From positions 1-34,259 of the forward strand of contig NZ_LZSQ01000118.1 of assembly GCF_001665535.1 (NCBI RefSeq): a stretch of DNA of 34,259 nt, given 5' to 3'. The notes beneath the pieces were generated by a model. It was not told where the DNA came from. It saw only the letters and a list, made by a program, of their open reading frames with translations, and ran no database searches. The stretch comes from Mycobacterium sp. 852002-51961_SCH5331710 (GTDB lineage Bacteria > Actinomycetota > Actinomycetes > Mycobacteriales > Mycobacteriaceae). A program made the translations under genes and the position numbers. This document shows, piece by piece, positions 7,120 through 15,003 of this stretch (its first letter is position 1; each line of letters opens with the position of its first letter).

Positions 7120-7584
7120 ATGGACAACCGCAAGTACGCCCGCGAGAGCGAACAGGCTCGCAGACAGGAAATTGAACAGGACGCCCGCCGGCTCCGGGAG
7201 TTCGAAACCTTCTCCAAATTCTCCGACAACGACCTGCGACGCCTGGTCGAAGCGGCGCACCGCACGTCCACCTCGGGGCCGTGGCCGCTGATCCAGGAGC
7301 AGACCCCGTCGGACGCCTGCTACATCCTGCTCGACGGCGAGGTCGGCGTGTACGTCGGTCACAACCGCATCGCGGTCGTCGGCCCCGGCGAGGTGATCGG
7401 CGAATCGGTGCTGCGTCGCGGTTCGCTGCGCAACGCGACCGTGACGACGACGGGACGCGCCGAGGTACTGCACATCAACCGCGACGACCTCGCCCGCCTC
7501 GTCGATGAGATGCCGGCGCTGCGCAAGGCGATGGACGAGACCGTCGCCCGTCACGCGCCGCAAGCCGCCGCTGAACAGAGCTGA
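7120..7584 (+). CDS. Cyclic-nucleotide-binding-domain protein
   Basis: A 154-residue stand-alone CNB domain. After a charged helical N-terminus (residues 1-30) comes the usual beta-roll: FSKFSDNDLRRLVEAA (helix), LIQEQTPSDACYILLDGEVGVYV, then the phosphate-binding cassette GPGEVIGESVLRRGSLRNATV with glutamate and arginine in place, and VDEMPALRKAMDETV as the closing helix. It has no DNA-binding or enzymatic domain, so it probably binds cAMP or cGMP and acts on a partner. ATG 7120 follows CGGGGATC at a suitable distance. It lies 106 bases behind a receptor kinase, with a palindrome between, so co-transcription is doubtful. Two cyclase-domain proteins occur in the same window. Confidence 0.82.
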   Translation: MDNRKYARESEQARRQEIEQDARRLREFETFSKFSDNDLRRLVEAAHRTSTSGPWPLIQEQTPSDACYILLDGEVGVYVGHNRIAVVGPGEVIGESVLRRGSLRNATVTTTGRAEVLHINRDDLARLVDEMPALRKAMDETVARHAPQAAAEQS

Positions 7585-7605
7585 CCGGGCCTAACCTCCC
7601 TCATG

Positions 7606-7632
7606 GTTTGACGCGGGTGTCAACGCGGGTAC
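7606..7632 (+). promoter_or_regulatory. SigF-type promoter of the WS/DGAT gene
   Basis: GTTT at 7606-7609 (preceded by G, giving GGTTT), 17 bases, then GGGTAC at 7627-7632. Both boxes match the mycobacterial SigF consensus GTTT-N15-17-GGGTA(T/C) exactly. Only nine bases separate the -10 box from ATG 7642, so transcription should begin at or next to the start codon, and no ribosome site is present. Confidence 0.75.
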
Positions 7633-7641
7633 GCCGCGTGA

Positions 7642-9027
7642 ATGGAACGGCTCAGTGCGTTCGACGCGACGATGCTCTACAGCGAATCATCCAGTGTCCC
7701 ACTGAATGTCTGTTCCATCGCCTGTCTTGACACGTCGACCATCCCTGGTGGCTACGACTTCGAACGAGCTCGCGACCATCTGGCCACACGGTTGAAGGCG
7801 TTGCCTGAACTACGGGCAAAGCTCGCCAACAGTCAGCTCAACCTCGATCATCCAGTGTGGGTCGACGATGACGATCTCGACCTCGAATACCACCTGCACC
7901 GCATCGCGCTGCCCGCACCCGGCGGGCGCAACGAACTCGTCGACGTCTGCTCGCGCATCGCCGCGGCGCCACTCGACCGCAGCAAGCCGCTGTGGGAGAT
8001 GTGGGTGATCGAGGGCATCTCCGGAACCGACCCGTTCAACGGCGGCGACGTCGCACTGCTGATCAAGGTGCACCACGCCGCGGTGGACGGGGTGTCGGCG
8101 GCGAACCTGATCAGCACGCTGTGCGACCTCGAACCGGACGGCGCCGCACCCGAACCCGTCGAGGGTTTCGGCGGCGCGAAGCCGTTCGAGATCGCCGCAG
8201 GCGGATTGGTGCGCGCGTTCATGCGTCCGCTTCAACTCACCCGGGCGGTGCCCGCGACGATGCAGACACTCGTCAGCACCATCACCCGCGCACGCAGCGG
8301 CAACGCGATGGCCGCTCCGTTCTCGGCCCCGGCGACGGTGTTCAACGCCGAGATCACCTCCGACCGCACCATCGCGGTGGCGCAGCTCGAGCTCGACGAC
8401 GTCAAGAAGGTGAAGAACGCGTTCGACGTCAAGGTCAACGACGTCGTCATGGCGCTGTGCGCCGGCGCGCTGCGTGAGTACCTGCTCAAGCGCGGCGAGC
8501 TTCCGGACAAGCCGCTGATCGCGGTGGTCCCGGCGTCGGTACACGACAAGTCCGACCGGCCCGGCCGCAACCAGCTCTCGGGCTTCTTCAACAACCTGCA
8601 GACCCACATCGAGGATCCCGCCGAACGGCTCCGCACCATCGCCGAATCCAGCTCTCGCGCTAAGGCTCACAGCGCCGACATCGCTCCCACGCTGCTCGCG
8701 GACGTGACCCAGGCGCTGCCGCCGGCACTGTTCGGTATGGCAATGGACGTGCTGTCCCGCACGCCGCTCAAGCGCACCCCTATCCACAACGTGGTGATCT
8801 CGAATGTGGCTGGGCCGCAGGACAAGCTGTACGCGATGGGCGCGGAGATGAAGGCGCTCTATCCGCTGGGTCCGATCTTCCACGGCTCGGGGCTCAACAT
8901 CACGGTCATGTCGTTGGACGGCAAGCTCAACGTCGGGATCATCTCGTGCCGGAAGCTCGTCAACGACCTGTGGGATTTGGCCGACCGCTTCGAGACCGCG
9001 CTCGACGAGCTACTGGCCGCCTGCTGA
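7642..9027 (+). CDS. WS/DGAT family wax ester synthase/diacylglycerol acyltransferase
   Basis: A 461-residue bifunctional acyltransferase of the mycobacterial triacylglycerol synthase (Tgs) family, which esterifies diacylglycerol or alcohols with acyl-CoA at the membrane or lipid droplet surface. The catalytic motif HHAAVDG is at 144-150; PLDRSKPLWEMWVIEG (110-125) precedes it. The C-terminal NVVISNVAGPQ and later SGLNITVMSLDGKLNVGIISC are family hallmarks. Length is typical. The start ATG 7642 begins the conserved MERLSAFDA and needs no leader, consistent with the SigF-type promoter just upstream. Its last 18 bases overlap the 3' end of the convergent exporter gene. Which of the many mycobacterial paralogues it matches is not clear. 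Confidence 0.93.
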   Translation: MERLSAFDATMLYSESSSVPLNVCSIACLDTSTIPGGYDFERARDHLATRLKALPELRAKLANSQLNLDHPVWVDDDDLDLEYHLHRIALPAPGGRNELVDVCSRIAAAPLDRSKPLWEMWVIEGISGTDPFNGGDVALLIKVHHAAVDGVSAANLISTLCDLEPDGAAPEPVEGFGGAKPFEIAAGGLVRAFMRPLQLTRAVPATMQTLVSTITRARSGNAMAAPFSAPATVFNAEITSDRTIAVAQLELDDVKKVKNAFDVKVNDVVMALCAGALREYLLKRGELPDKPLIAVVPASVHDKSDRPGRNQLSGFFNNLQTHIEDPAERLRTIAESSSRAKAHSADIAPTLLADVTQALPPALFGMAMDVLSRTPLKRTPIHNVVISNVAGPQDKLYAMGAEMKALYPLGPIFHGSGLNITVMSLDGKLNVGIISCRKLVNDLWDLADRFETALDELLAAC

Positions 9028-10548
9028 GCGCTTCGCCGGCTTGATCAACCACAGCGCCAGGATGATCGCCGCGATCGGGCCGACGGCCATGATCAAGCTC
9101 AACGTATGGATCGCGTCGACGGCGTTGTGCGGCGCCTGTTCGACCACCAACCTCGCCTGCTCGGGATTCACCAGCTGCGCGCCGTGACCGCCGTGCACGG
9201 TCAGCAGCGCCTCACGCGTCTCGGCGCGCGTGATCCCCGAATGGGATAGGTCGTGTGCGCTGTCGGTGAGGAACAGGTTGATGCCCACGAGCGCGAAAAG
9301 TGCGGGGCCGAGCGAGTATCCGCCCTCGTTGACCGCGCTCTTGACCGCCGACACCGCGCCGCCGAGATCATCGGGCGCGCTGCTCATCATGATCATGGCT
9401 TGCGGCGTCGTGACCAGAGCGCCGCCGACCACGATCAGCGCGGTGGTGACGAACACCGTCGTGCGCGTCGTGTCCAGGTCGTAGAACCGCATCGTCAGTA
9501 ACCCGCCGAGCATGACGATCAGCCCCGTGACCATCACGGCTCGGGGACTGAACCGGTTCGCGGTGGGTCCGGCGGACGTGGCGGCGACGGCGGCCAACGC
9601 GGTAGCCGGGATCAGCAGCAGGCCGAACAGCTCGTGCGACTCCTTGCGGATCGTGACGAGATAGAACGACAGGAGCACCATCGATCCGCCGAGCACCACG
9701 TTGAACATCACCCCGGCGGTGACGGCCGCGTTGAACCGGCCCGTCCGGAACACCCGCATGTCGAGCGCGGGGTCGCTCGTGCGCAATTCCTGCACGACGA
9801 AGGCACATCCGGCCAGCAGGCCGACGCCGATCGCGACCAGACCCACCGCGTTGATACCGGTCTCGATGCGCGAGACGCCGAAGATCAGCCCCAGCAGCGC
9901 CACGGCGAACAACGCCATCCCGAGCACGTCGAGGCGACGCACCGCGCGCACCGTCTCCGGTACGAACCGCCACGTGACGAGCAAGCCCACTGCGCCGACG
10001 ATCGGAACGACGAAAAAGCAGGCGCGCCAACCGATCACGTGGCCCAGCATCCCGCTGATCGCCGGCATCGGGGTGGCGACGGCGTAGCCCACGCCGAAGT
10101 AGGCGGCGATCGCCGCGGCCCGCCGTCCCGGCGCGAACACCGCGTTGGTGATCGCGAGCGAGAGGCCGATCAGAAATGCTGACATCACGCCGGCGCCCGC
10201 CCGCGCGATGATCAGCATCAACGGCACGGGCGACACCGCGGCGAGCACGCTGAACGCGATGGCTCCGGCCATCCCGAGCAGGTACATGCACCGCATGCCG
10301 TACAGGTCGCCCAGCGCGCCGGCGCTGAGGACGGCGGCCGCCATGGTCAACGTGGCCAGGCTTGCGACGAATGTGGAGGTGGTCCCGCTGATTCCCAGGC
10401 CCCTCGAGATGAGTTGCAGGTTGGCCGAGAAGGTGGTCGGGTCGCCGATCGCGATGGCATAGCCGAGGCCCATCGCGATGATCGTCATGAGAGCGGCGAG
10501 CCCCGATACCTGACGCTGCTCGGCGTCGACACGAGTACCGTCCGGCAC
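9010..10548 (-). CDS. DHA2-like MFS transporter (14-helix type)
   Basis: A 512-residue major facilitator protein, probably a proton-driven exporter in the cytoplasmic membrane. Hydrophobic helices fill the sequence; the loop after helix 2 reads GALGDLYGMRCMYLLGMAG, and ARAGAGVMSAFLIGLSLAI and RFVPETVRAVRRLDVLGMALF follow the 14-helix drug:H+ antiporter order. A periplasmic insertion of about 60 residues lies before the last helix. GTG 10548 is 10 bases after the esterase stop on the same strand, so both are probably co-transcribed; there is no obvious ribosome site, and a later ATG near residue 21 is possible. Pairing with a hydrolase suggests linked handling of one compound, which is unproven. 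The substrate is unknown. Confidence 0.85.
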   Translation of the reverse strand: MPDGTRVDAEQRQVSGLAALMTIIAMGLGYAIAIGDPTTFSANLQLISRGLGISGTTSTFVASLATLTMAAAVLSAGALGDLYGMRCMYLLGMAGAIAFSVLAAVSPVPLMLIIARAGAGVMSAFLIGLSLAITNAVFAPGRRAAAIAAYFGVGYAVATPMPAISGMLGHVIGWRACFFVVPIVGAVGLLVTWRFVPETVRAVRRLDVLGMALFAVALLGLIFGVSRIETGINAVGLVAIGVGLLAGCAFVVQELRTSDPALDMRVFRTGRFNAAVTAGVMFNVVLGGSMVLLSFYLVTIRKESHELFGLLLIPATALAAVAATSAGPTANRFSPRAVMVTGLIVMLGGLLTMRFYDLDTTRTTVFVTTALIVVGGALVTTPQAMIMMSSAPDDLGGAVSAVKSAVNEGGYSLGPALFALVGINLFLTDSAHDLSHSGITRAETREALLTVHGGHGAQLVNPEQARLVVEQAPHNAVDAIHTLSLIMAVGPIAAIILALWLIKPAKRSAGGQ

Positions 10549-10558
10549 GCGCGGGATG

Positions 10559-12850
10559 TTACCGGCGGAGAAGCGCCGCCATCACCTCTTTCGAGGGGAC
10601 CGTCGCGGCGGTCAGCGCTATGGTGTGCCGCCCGACGGGCACGTGAACGACCGGACCGGTCGGCTCGCCGTCGAGCAACACCGCGATATCTGGGGGCAGC
10701 GCAGCCAGTTCGACGCGTGTGACCGTGTCGGTCGAGACGTCGATGGTCGACGTGTCCAGCGACGCCAGCCCGGCCCTGGCCACGTCGACGGTGATGCCCG
10801 CGACGCCGGTGAGCTTCAGTGTCAAGAAAGGTATCGGTTCGACGGCCGCACCTGTGCGCCACAGCAGTTCGGTGTAGAGGCCGGGGGACAGGTCGAGGTC
10901 GGGTTCCACGCCCCGGTGGCGCCGGATCGTCCGGGTGGGGTCCGGGCGCGCATACGAGCGCGCGTCAACCGATGCGACCGCACCACGCCGACCGGTCAGC
11001 CCCGGATCGGCCGCCAGATCCGAGATCCACCAAACATGTTGCGGGCCAAGGCCGAGATCCGGCCGGACGAGCTCCGGATACCAGGCATAGGTGATGTGTC
11101 CGGGATCGGGTTGGCGAAGCCCCGTGCCCATGTGGGCAATCGGATCGTCGAACTCGTCGTCGAGCACCCACGTGACGTGGTCCTCGAAGGGGTAGACGGT
11201 GAACCGGTAGCGGTAGCCCAGCCGGTCCAGCTCGAGCACCTGCGACAGCACGGAGGTGATCGGGACGAACTGGTCGAGCACGCCGTGGGCGATGACGAAC
11301 GGAAGCCATCGAGCGTTGGGCAGGAGCTCCCAGGTGTCGCCCGCGCGGGCGCAGTGGGAGTTCGGGTCGAGGTTTCCGGGGACGTCGACGTTGGGCAGCA
11401 GTCGTACGCCGCAGACCGGAGGCCCGGCCAAAGCGACGGCCTGCGCGAAGACCTGCGGGTATGTCAGTCCCAGTTTGTACGCCGCATAGCCGCCCATGGA
11501 GTAGCCCGACACCACCGTGCGGTTGGGATCGGTGCCGAGCTGTTCGGCCACCCGCGCCCACACCTCCCACACGTCGAGTTCGCCTTCGTCGAAGTACCAG
11601 CACGACGGTCCGCGGGCCAGCGGTGTCACCACCACCGATTCGCGGTCCTCGCAGACCTGATGGAGCAGGCGCGGGTCGATTGCGGCGAACTGGTTCTGGC
11701 CCAACGCAAGTGAGTGCAGCAGCAACGTCAGCGGTAGCGTGCGGCCGGGCGTATAGGTGGAGGGCAGGCAAACGGAATAGGGCTGCACACGGCCCAGGAA
11801 CTGTGGATCGGTACTCAGGACGTTCGTCTTGGTGACGCCCTGGCCCAGCTCGATCGACGAGACGTACCACCGGGTCGATGTCCCACGCACGAGCGGCTCG
11901 TCGGTGGTGACGCGATCGGCGAGTCGGTCCCAAGCGAGCGCCAAGGAGAACTCGGTGACATCGCCGTCGCTGAGCGCGGCGGCTTGTGCCTGATCGGACC
12001 AGAAGTTCAGGTGCGCCTTCTCCTGCTGATGAGTGCGAAAGGCGATGTTGTAGACGTTCGGCTGGCCCGGCCGCGCACCGCGGGTGGCGGGCACGTCGGC
12101 GAACGCGTCGCCCGTGTCGTCGGCCAACCCGGCGGCCAGGCGGACGGTCCAACTGCCTTCCGGTTCGACCAGGTTCCGCGGCACCTTGGCGAGAAAAGAC
12201 CGGGACTGCATGTCGACGGCGTGTTCGACCGGCGTCGACGACTGCGTGGTGAGGTCCATCAGCCGCGCGCCCTTGGCGGAGATGAGCAGGGCGGTGTCGA
12301 TTCCGGCCGAGGTGACCCCGGCCTTCGCGGGCCACTCGTTGGTGGGCGCGGCCGCGCGGTCGGTGTCGAAGGTGAACAGCGCTATGGGGATTGACGCGTC
12401 GAGAAGGGTGTTCCAGTCGACGCGCCACCATGTATGGGTGTCGGTGAGGCCGATCGCGACGCGGAAGATGTCGGCACCGTTGCGAGCTGAAGGCCCATCG
12501 GGGTAGAAGTAGGTACCGCGCGGGGGCACCAGTCCGCCGGTCGGGATGTCGACGAGCAAGCCTGTCGCACCGTGGTCGTCGTAGAGGAAATCGGTCCAGA
12601 AGAACGCGCCGTCGGCGTAGCGGCCGGTGCCGCACGTACGGGGAAAGTCTTCGCCGAATGGCCAACCGTCCGGTGCGGGGAGTTTTGGTTCGGGACGCAA
12701 CGCGGCGGCCGGCACGCCCTCGGGCATGCCGTTGATGACTTTCAGGTCCGGTGGCGCGGCGGCATCCTGCGGTCTGACGGTCTTCAACACGGATTCGGCT
12801 GCGCGGACGCCGATGCGGACGGGTAGCAGCGCCAGATCGATGAGGGACAT
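10559..12850 (-). CDS. Large alpha/beta-hydrolase (esterase/peptidase-like) with added N- and C-terminal domains
   Basis: A 763-residue protein. Residues 1 to about 330 form a beta-rich region with no catalytic motif recognised. The hydrolase core follows: oxyanion segment LTLLLHSLALG near 375, nucleophile elbow GYSMGG with S451, acid candidate D526 (HGVLDQFVP) and H558 (FEDHVTW), the usual order of a Ser-Asp-His triad. The last 190 residues look like another beta domain. It resembles prolyl-oligopeptidase-type and PHB-depolymerase-type esterases, and the N-terminal half may bind the substrate. No classical signal peptide is visible. ATG 12850 is preferred to TTG 12859, being preceded by GGGGG. 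It lies 10 bases upstream of the exporter gene. The substrate is unknown. Confidence 0.82.
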   Translation of the reverse strand: MSLIDLALLPVRIGVRAAESVLKTVRPQDAAAPPDLKVINGMPEGVPAAALRPEPKLPAPDGWPFGEDFPRTCGTGRYADGAFFWTDFLYDDHGATGLLVDIPTGGLVPPRGTYFYPDGPSARNGADIFRVAIGLTDTHTWWRVDWNTLLDASIPIALFTFDTDRAAAPTNEWPAKAGVTSAGIDTALLISAKGARLMDLTTQSSTPVEHAVDMQSRSFLAKVPRNLVEPEGSWTVRLAAGLADDTGDAFADVPATRGARPGQPNVYNIAFRTHQQEKAHLNFWSDQAQAAALSDGDVTEFSLALAWDRLADRVTTDEPLVRGTSTRWYVSSIELGQGVTKTNVLSTDPQFLGRVQPYSVCLPSTYTPGRTLPLTLLLHSLALGQNQFAAIDPRLLHQVCEDRESVVVTPLARGPSCWYFDEGELDVWEVWARVAEQLGTDPNRTVVSGYSMGGYAAYKLGLTYPQVFAQAVALAGPPVCGVRLLPNVDVPGNLDPNSHCARAGDTWELLPNARWLPFVIAHGVLDQFVPITSVLSQVLELDRLGYRYRFTVYPFEDHVTWVLDDEFDDPIAHMGTGLRQPDPGHITYAWYPELVRPDLGLGPQHVWWISDLAADPGLTGRRGAVASVDARSYARPDPTRTIRRHRGVEPDLDLSPGLYTELLWRTGAAVEPIPFLTLKLTGVAGITVDVARAGLASLDTSTIDVSTDTVTRVELAALPPDIAVLLDGEPTGPVVHVPVGRHTIALTAATVPSKEVMAALLRR

Positions 12851-12903
12851 GGCCCCCAACGTAGGAGGAGTGCGGCGGACCGCGGGGATTTACGGCCCGA
12901 CTC

Positions 12904-13329
12904 TCAGCAGGGCGCCTTGATCTGGAAGGGCATCGTGCGCGTCTGGCCTGGGTGCTTCCCGTCGGCGCCGACGAGGGTGCCGGAGATGGTGTAAACGTTG
13001 CCGCTGGTGGTCGCTTCGGCCTTACCGGCGTCGCCGCCCAGCGAGCCGTTGATCTCGTTGACGTTCTCGATGTTGACCGTCCGTACCACCGGCTTCTCGC
13101 CACCGAGCTCCAGGAACACGCTCGCGCTGCCCGTCTTCGCCTTGGCGTCGATCTGCATCGACCACTGATGCTGGGTGCACTCGACCGACTGGGTGTCGAC
13201 GCCGTTGCCGTCGATGACGATTCGGCCGGACTGGGCGGGTTCCTCCGACGGCGTCGGCCCGACCAGACCGCAGCCCGCGACGACGGCCACCGTCGCCAAC
13301 ACCGGTAACGCACTCGACCGGATTCGCAT
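12904..13329 (-). CDS. LpqH-like (19-kDa antigen family) lipoprotein
   Basis: A 141-residue exported lipoprotein. The N-terminus MRIRSSALPVLATVAVVAGC carries a basic start, a hydrophobic core and a lipobox VAGC with acylated C20. The mature part keeps the mycobacterial 19-kDa antigen pattern: GRIVIDGNGVDTQSVECTQ, a middle ending NIENVNEINGSLG, then GNVYTISGTLVGADG and a C-terminal FQIKAPC, with two cysteines that could form a disulphide. This matches LpqH/LppE-type proteins anchored on the outer face of the plasma membrane. ATG 13329 has GGAGG six bases upstream, so the longer reading from GTG 13374 is rejected. It is divergent from the DUF1206 gene and lies 53 bases before the esterase, possibly in one transcript. 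Confidence 0.88.
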   Translation of the reverse strand: MRIRSSALPVLATVAVVAGCGLVGPTPSEEPAQSGRIVIDGNGVDTQSVECTQHQWSMQIDAKAKTGSASVFLELGGEKPVVRTVNIENVNEINGSLGGDAGKAEATTSGNVYTISGTLVGADGKHPGQTRTMPFQIKAPC

Positions 13330-13394
13330 GAGACACCTCCACCCTGGCGTGGGGAGGTTACCGCGGCCGGACACCGCCGAGGGCGGTCATCGTC

Positions 13395-13420
13395 GTTTCG
13401 CCAGGAAACAGCCCGGGTAA
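13395..13420 (+). promoter_or_regulatory. SigF-type promoter of the DUF1206 gene
   Basis: GTTT at 13395-13398, 16 bases, then GGGTAA at 13415-13420, against the SigF consensus GTTT-N15-17-GGGTA(T/C). Only the last base differs. The ATG at 13453 lies 32 bases downstream. Confidence 0.7.
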
Positions 13421-13452
13421 TAAAGCCGGGTGTCAGGCGGTCCGGCGCCAGC

Positions 13453-14262
13453 ATGAGCTTCAAGGGCGCAGTCAACGAGGCCACCGAGAGTCGAGTGGTC
13501 CAGTTCTTCGCGCGTGCCGGATATCCGGTCAGCGGGACGCTGCACCTGCTCGTCGCGTACACGATCGTGCGGATCGCAATGGGCTTCGGCGGTGAGGCCG
13601 ACCAGTCCGGCGCCCTGGCGACACTGGCCACCGAGGGCGGTGGGACGTTCTCGCTGTGGATCGTCGCCGTCGGCCTGATCGCGCTGGCGATGTGGCGGTT
13701 CGCCGAGACGGTGCTGGGCCTGCATCCGGGCGAGAGCACGGAGGCGCACAAACGGGACTCGCCACTCATGAACCGGCTCAGGGCCTTTGGGTTGGGTCTG
13801 GTTTACTGCGCGGTCGCCTTCACCGCGATCCAGACCGCGTTGGGCGCGAGAAAGCGCGGCAGTGAGCAGACCGCCGGCTTGAGCGCGAGGCTGATGCAGT
13901 CCGACGGCGGCAAGGCGGTGTTGGTGCTCGCGGGGTTGTTCGTCGCTGTGATCGGGGCCTACTTCGTGCACAAGGGCGCGTCGCGGAAGTTCCTCAAGGA
14001 CCTCACGGTGCCGGGTGGACGGCTGGTCACGGTGCTGGGTGTGTGCGGTCATGTCGCGGAGGGCGCAGTCCTTTTCGCGGCGGGAATGTCGATCGTCGTC
14101 GCGACCTACGTCAGCGATCCGACCAAGTCGACGGGCCTCGACGGCGCGGTCAAGGCGCTCGGCCGCGCGCACTACGGTCCGGCGATCCTGATCATCGCGG
14201 CGGCGGGCTTCGCGGCGTATGGGCTGTACAGCTTCGCGCTGGCCCGCTACTCCCGCATGTGA
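13453..14262 (+). CDS. DUF1206 family integral membrane protein
   Basis: A 269-residue membrane protein built from three related two-helix units, the DUF1206 layout. Each unit begins with a conserved helix: ARAGYPVSGTLHLLVAYTIV (about 20-39), LRAFGLGLVYCAVAFTAIQT (about 109-128) and VTVLGVCGHVAEGAVLFAAG (near 195-214). A second helix ends each unit, for example LWIVAVGLIALAMWRFAETV and ILIIAAAGFAAYGLYSFALARY. No enzymatic motif is seen and no function is established for the family. A SigF-type promoter lies upstream, and a CsbD stress gene with its own SigF-type promoter lies 59 bases downstream, so induction in stationary phase or envelope stress is likely. The ATG has no strong ribosome site. 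Confidence 0.9.
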   Translation: MSFKGAVNEATESRVVQFFARAGYPVSGTLHLLVAYTIVRIAMGFGGEADQSGALATLATEGGGTFSLWIVAVGLIALAMWRFAETVLGLHPGESTEAHKRDSPLMNRLRAFGLGLVYCAVAFTAIQTALGARKRGSEQTAGLSARLMQSDGGKAVLVLAGLFVAVIGAYFVHKGASRKFLKDLTVPGGRLVTVLGVCGHVAEGAVLFAAGMSIVVATYVSDPTKSTGLDGAVKALGRAHYGPAILIIAAAGFAAYGLYSFALARYSRM

Positions 14263-14263
14263 C

Positions 14264-14289
14264 GTTTCCGATCCGAACCGGCGAGGTAT
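14264..14289 (+). promoter_or_regulatory. SigF-type promoter of the csbD-like gene
   Basis: GTTT at 14264-14267, 16 bases, then AGGTAT at 14284-14289, one mismatch from GGGTAT. It begins two bases after the DUF1206 stop codon and precedes a strong GAGGAGGA ribosome site (14308-14315), so the small stress gene can be expressed alone as well as by read-through. Confidence 0.65.
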
Positions 14290-14321
14290 CCGGGCGGAAG
14301 TCGAGCCGAGGAGGACACATC

Positions 14322-14495
14322 GTGAGCGCAGCGGACAAGGCGAGGAACAAGGTCGACAATCTCGCCGGTAAGGCGAAGGAAGCGGTCGGCAAACTGACCG
14401 GCGACGCGCGCACCCGCGACGAGGGACGCAGCGACCAGGCAATGTCCAACTTCAAGGACGCCGGCGAGAAGATCAAGGACGCGTTCAAGAAGTAG
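14322..14495 (+). CDS. CsbD family general stress protein
   Basis: A 57-residue, highly charged soluble protein, MSAADKARNKVDNLAGKAKE onward, matching the CsbD family of small stress proteins (sigma-B regulated in Bacillus, SigF-linked in mycobacteria). The repeated pattern KAKEAVGKLTGD followed by RDEGRSDQAMSNFKDAGEKI is diagnostic; GKLTGD is the family's most conserved piece. Its molecular role is unknown. GTG 14322 is chosen because GGAGG sits seven bases upstream. It converges on arr with only nine bases between the stops, leaving almost no room for a separate terminator. Confidence 0.92.
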   Translation: MSAADKARNKVDNLAGKAKEAVGKLTGDARTRDEGRSDQAMSNFKDAGEKIKDAFKK

Positions 14496-14504
14496 CACGA
14501 AGGT

Positions 14505-14933
14505 TCAGTCGTAGATGACGGCCATTCCCCGGCGTCGGAGGTCCTCGAGGCCGTCCAGCATGGCCTGAATCTGCTCGGGGGTGTGTCCCACCCAGTCGGT
14601 GATCTCGCCGACGACCTTCACCGGTTCGCGGGTGCGATAGGACCGTGTCGGATTGCCGGGCAGCTTCTTGTCGGTGACGTTGGGGTCGTCCTCGACCTCG
14701 CCCAGTGGTTCGACCATGTAGATGCGGCCGCGTCCCTCGCCGGCCGCCAGCTCGGCGCCCCAGGTGGCGGCGTCCAGGGTTTGCGTGATGTAGACGTGGT
14801 TGGAGATGCGCCCGTCTTCGAAGTTCGACGGGCGCCCGGGCACCAGCAGATCACCCACAGCGAGGTCGGCCTTGGTGCCGTGAAGGTAGGCACCAGACTC
14901 GTGGACTTCGAACGGTTTTGGCGGGTTCGACAC
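14505..14933 (-). CDS. arr: NAD+-rifampin ADP-ribosyltransferase (Arr)
   Basis: A 142-residue cytoplasmic enzyme that inactivates rifamycins by moving ADP-ribose from NAD+ to the C23 hydroxyl of the drug. The sequence follows M. smegmatis Arr closely, including KPFEVHESGAYLHGTKADL, NHVYITQTLDAATWGAELAA, GRGRIYMVEPLG and VTDKKLPGNPTRSYRTREPV. The residues equivalent to the M. smegmatis catalytic H19, Y49 and D84 are present at H18, Y48 and D83. GTG 14933 starts the domain and has AGGAG a few bases upstream; the longer frame is rejected. A rifamycin-associated element lies about 50 bases upstream, so drug-inducible expression is expected. It should give intrinsic rifampicin resistance. Confidence 0.96.
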   Translation of the reverse strand: MSNPPKPFEVHESGAYLHGTKADLAVGDLLVPGRPSNFEDGRISNHVYITQTLDAATWGAELAAGEGRGRIYMVEPLGEVEDDPNVTDKKLPGNPTRSYRTREPVKVVGEITDWVGHTPEQIQAMLDGLEDLRRRGMAVIYD

Positions 14934-14983
14934 ACTGCTCCTTCGTCCGTGGTGTGCGTGCCGGACGATTGTGCAGCAGGTCA

Positions 14984-15003
14984 GGGGCCTTGCCGCAAGC
15001 CCC
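14984..15003 (-). promoter_or_regulatory. Rifamycin-associated element (RAE) upstream of arr
   Basis: The minus strand reads GGGGCTTGCGGCAAGGCCCC, an inverted repeat that equals, as I recall it, the rifamycin-associated element found upstream of rifamycin-inactivating genes in actinomycetes. It ends 50 bases before the arr start. A -10-like CACAAT lies at 14968-14973 on the same strand, and TTGCGG inside the element could act as -35 with a 19-base spacer, so the element overlaps the core promoter. Confidence 0.87.

Noticed and set aside
5996..7291. A 431-codon open frame overlapping the receptor kinase and CNB gene
   Set aside because: The product is Arg/Asp/His-rich and crosses the intergenic palindrome; the kinase frame carries all catalytic motifs.
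12857..12859. TTG 12859 as start of the esterase
   Set aside because: No ribosome site precedes it; ATG 12850 follows a G-rich stretch and begins a normal N-terminus.
10965..13769. A 934-codon open frame on the minus strand spanning the esterase, lipoprotein and DUF1206 regions
   Set aside because: Arg/Pro/Ala-rich translation with no motifs, overlapping three well-supported genes; a frame shadow of high-GC DNA.
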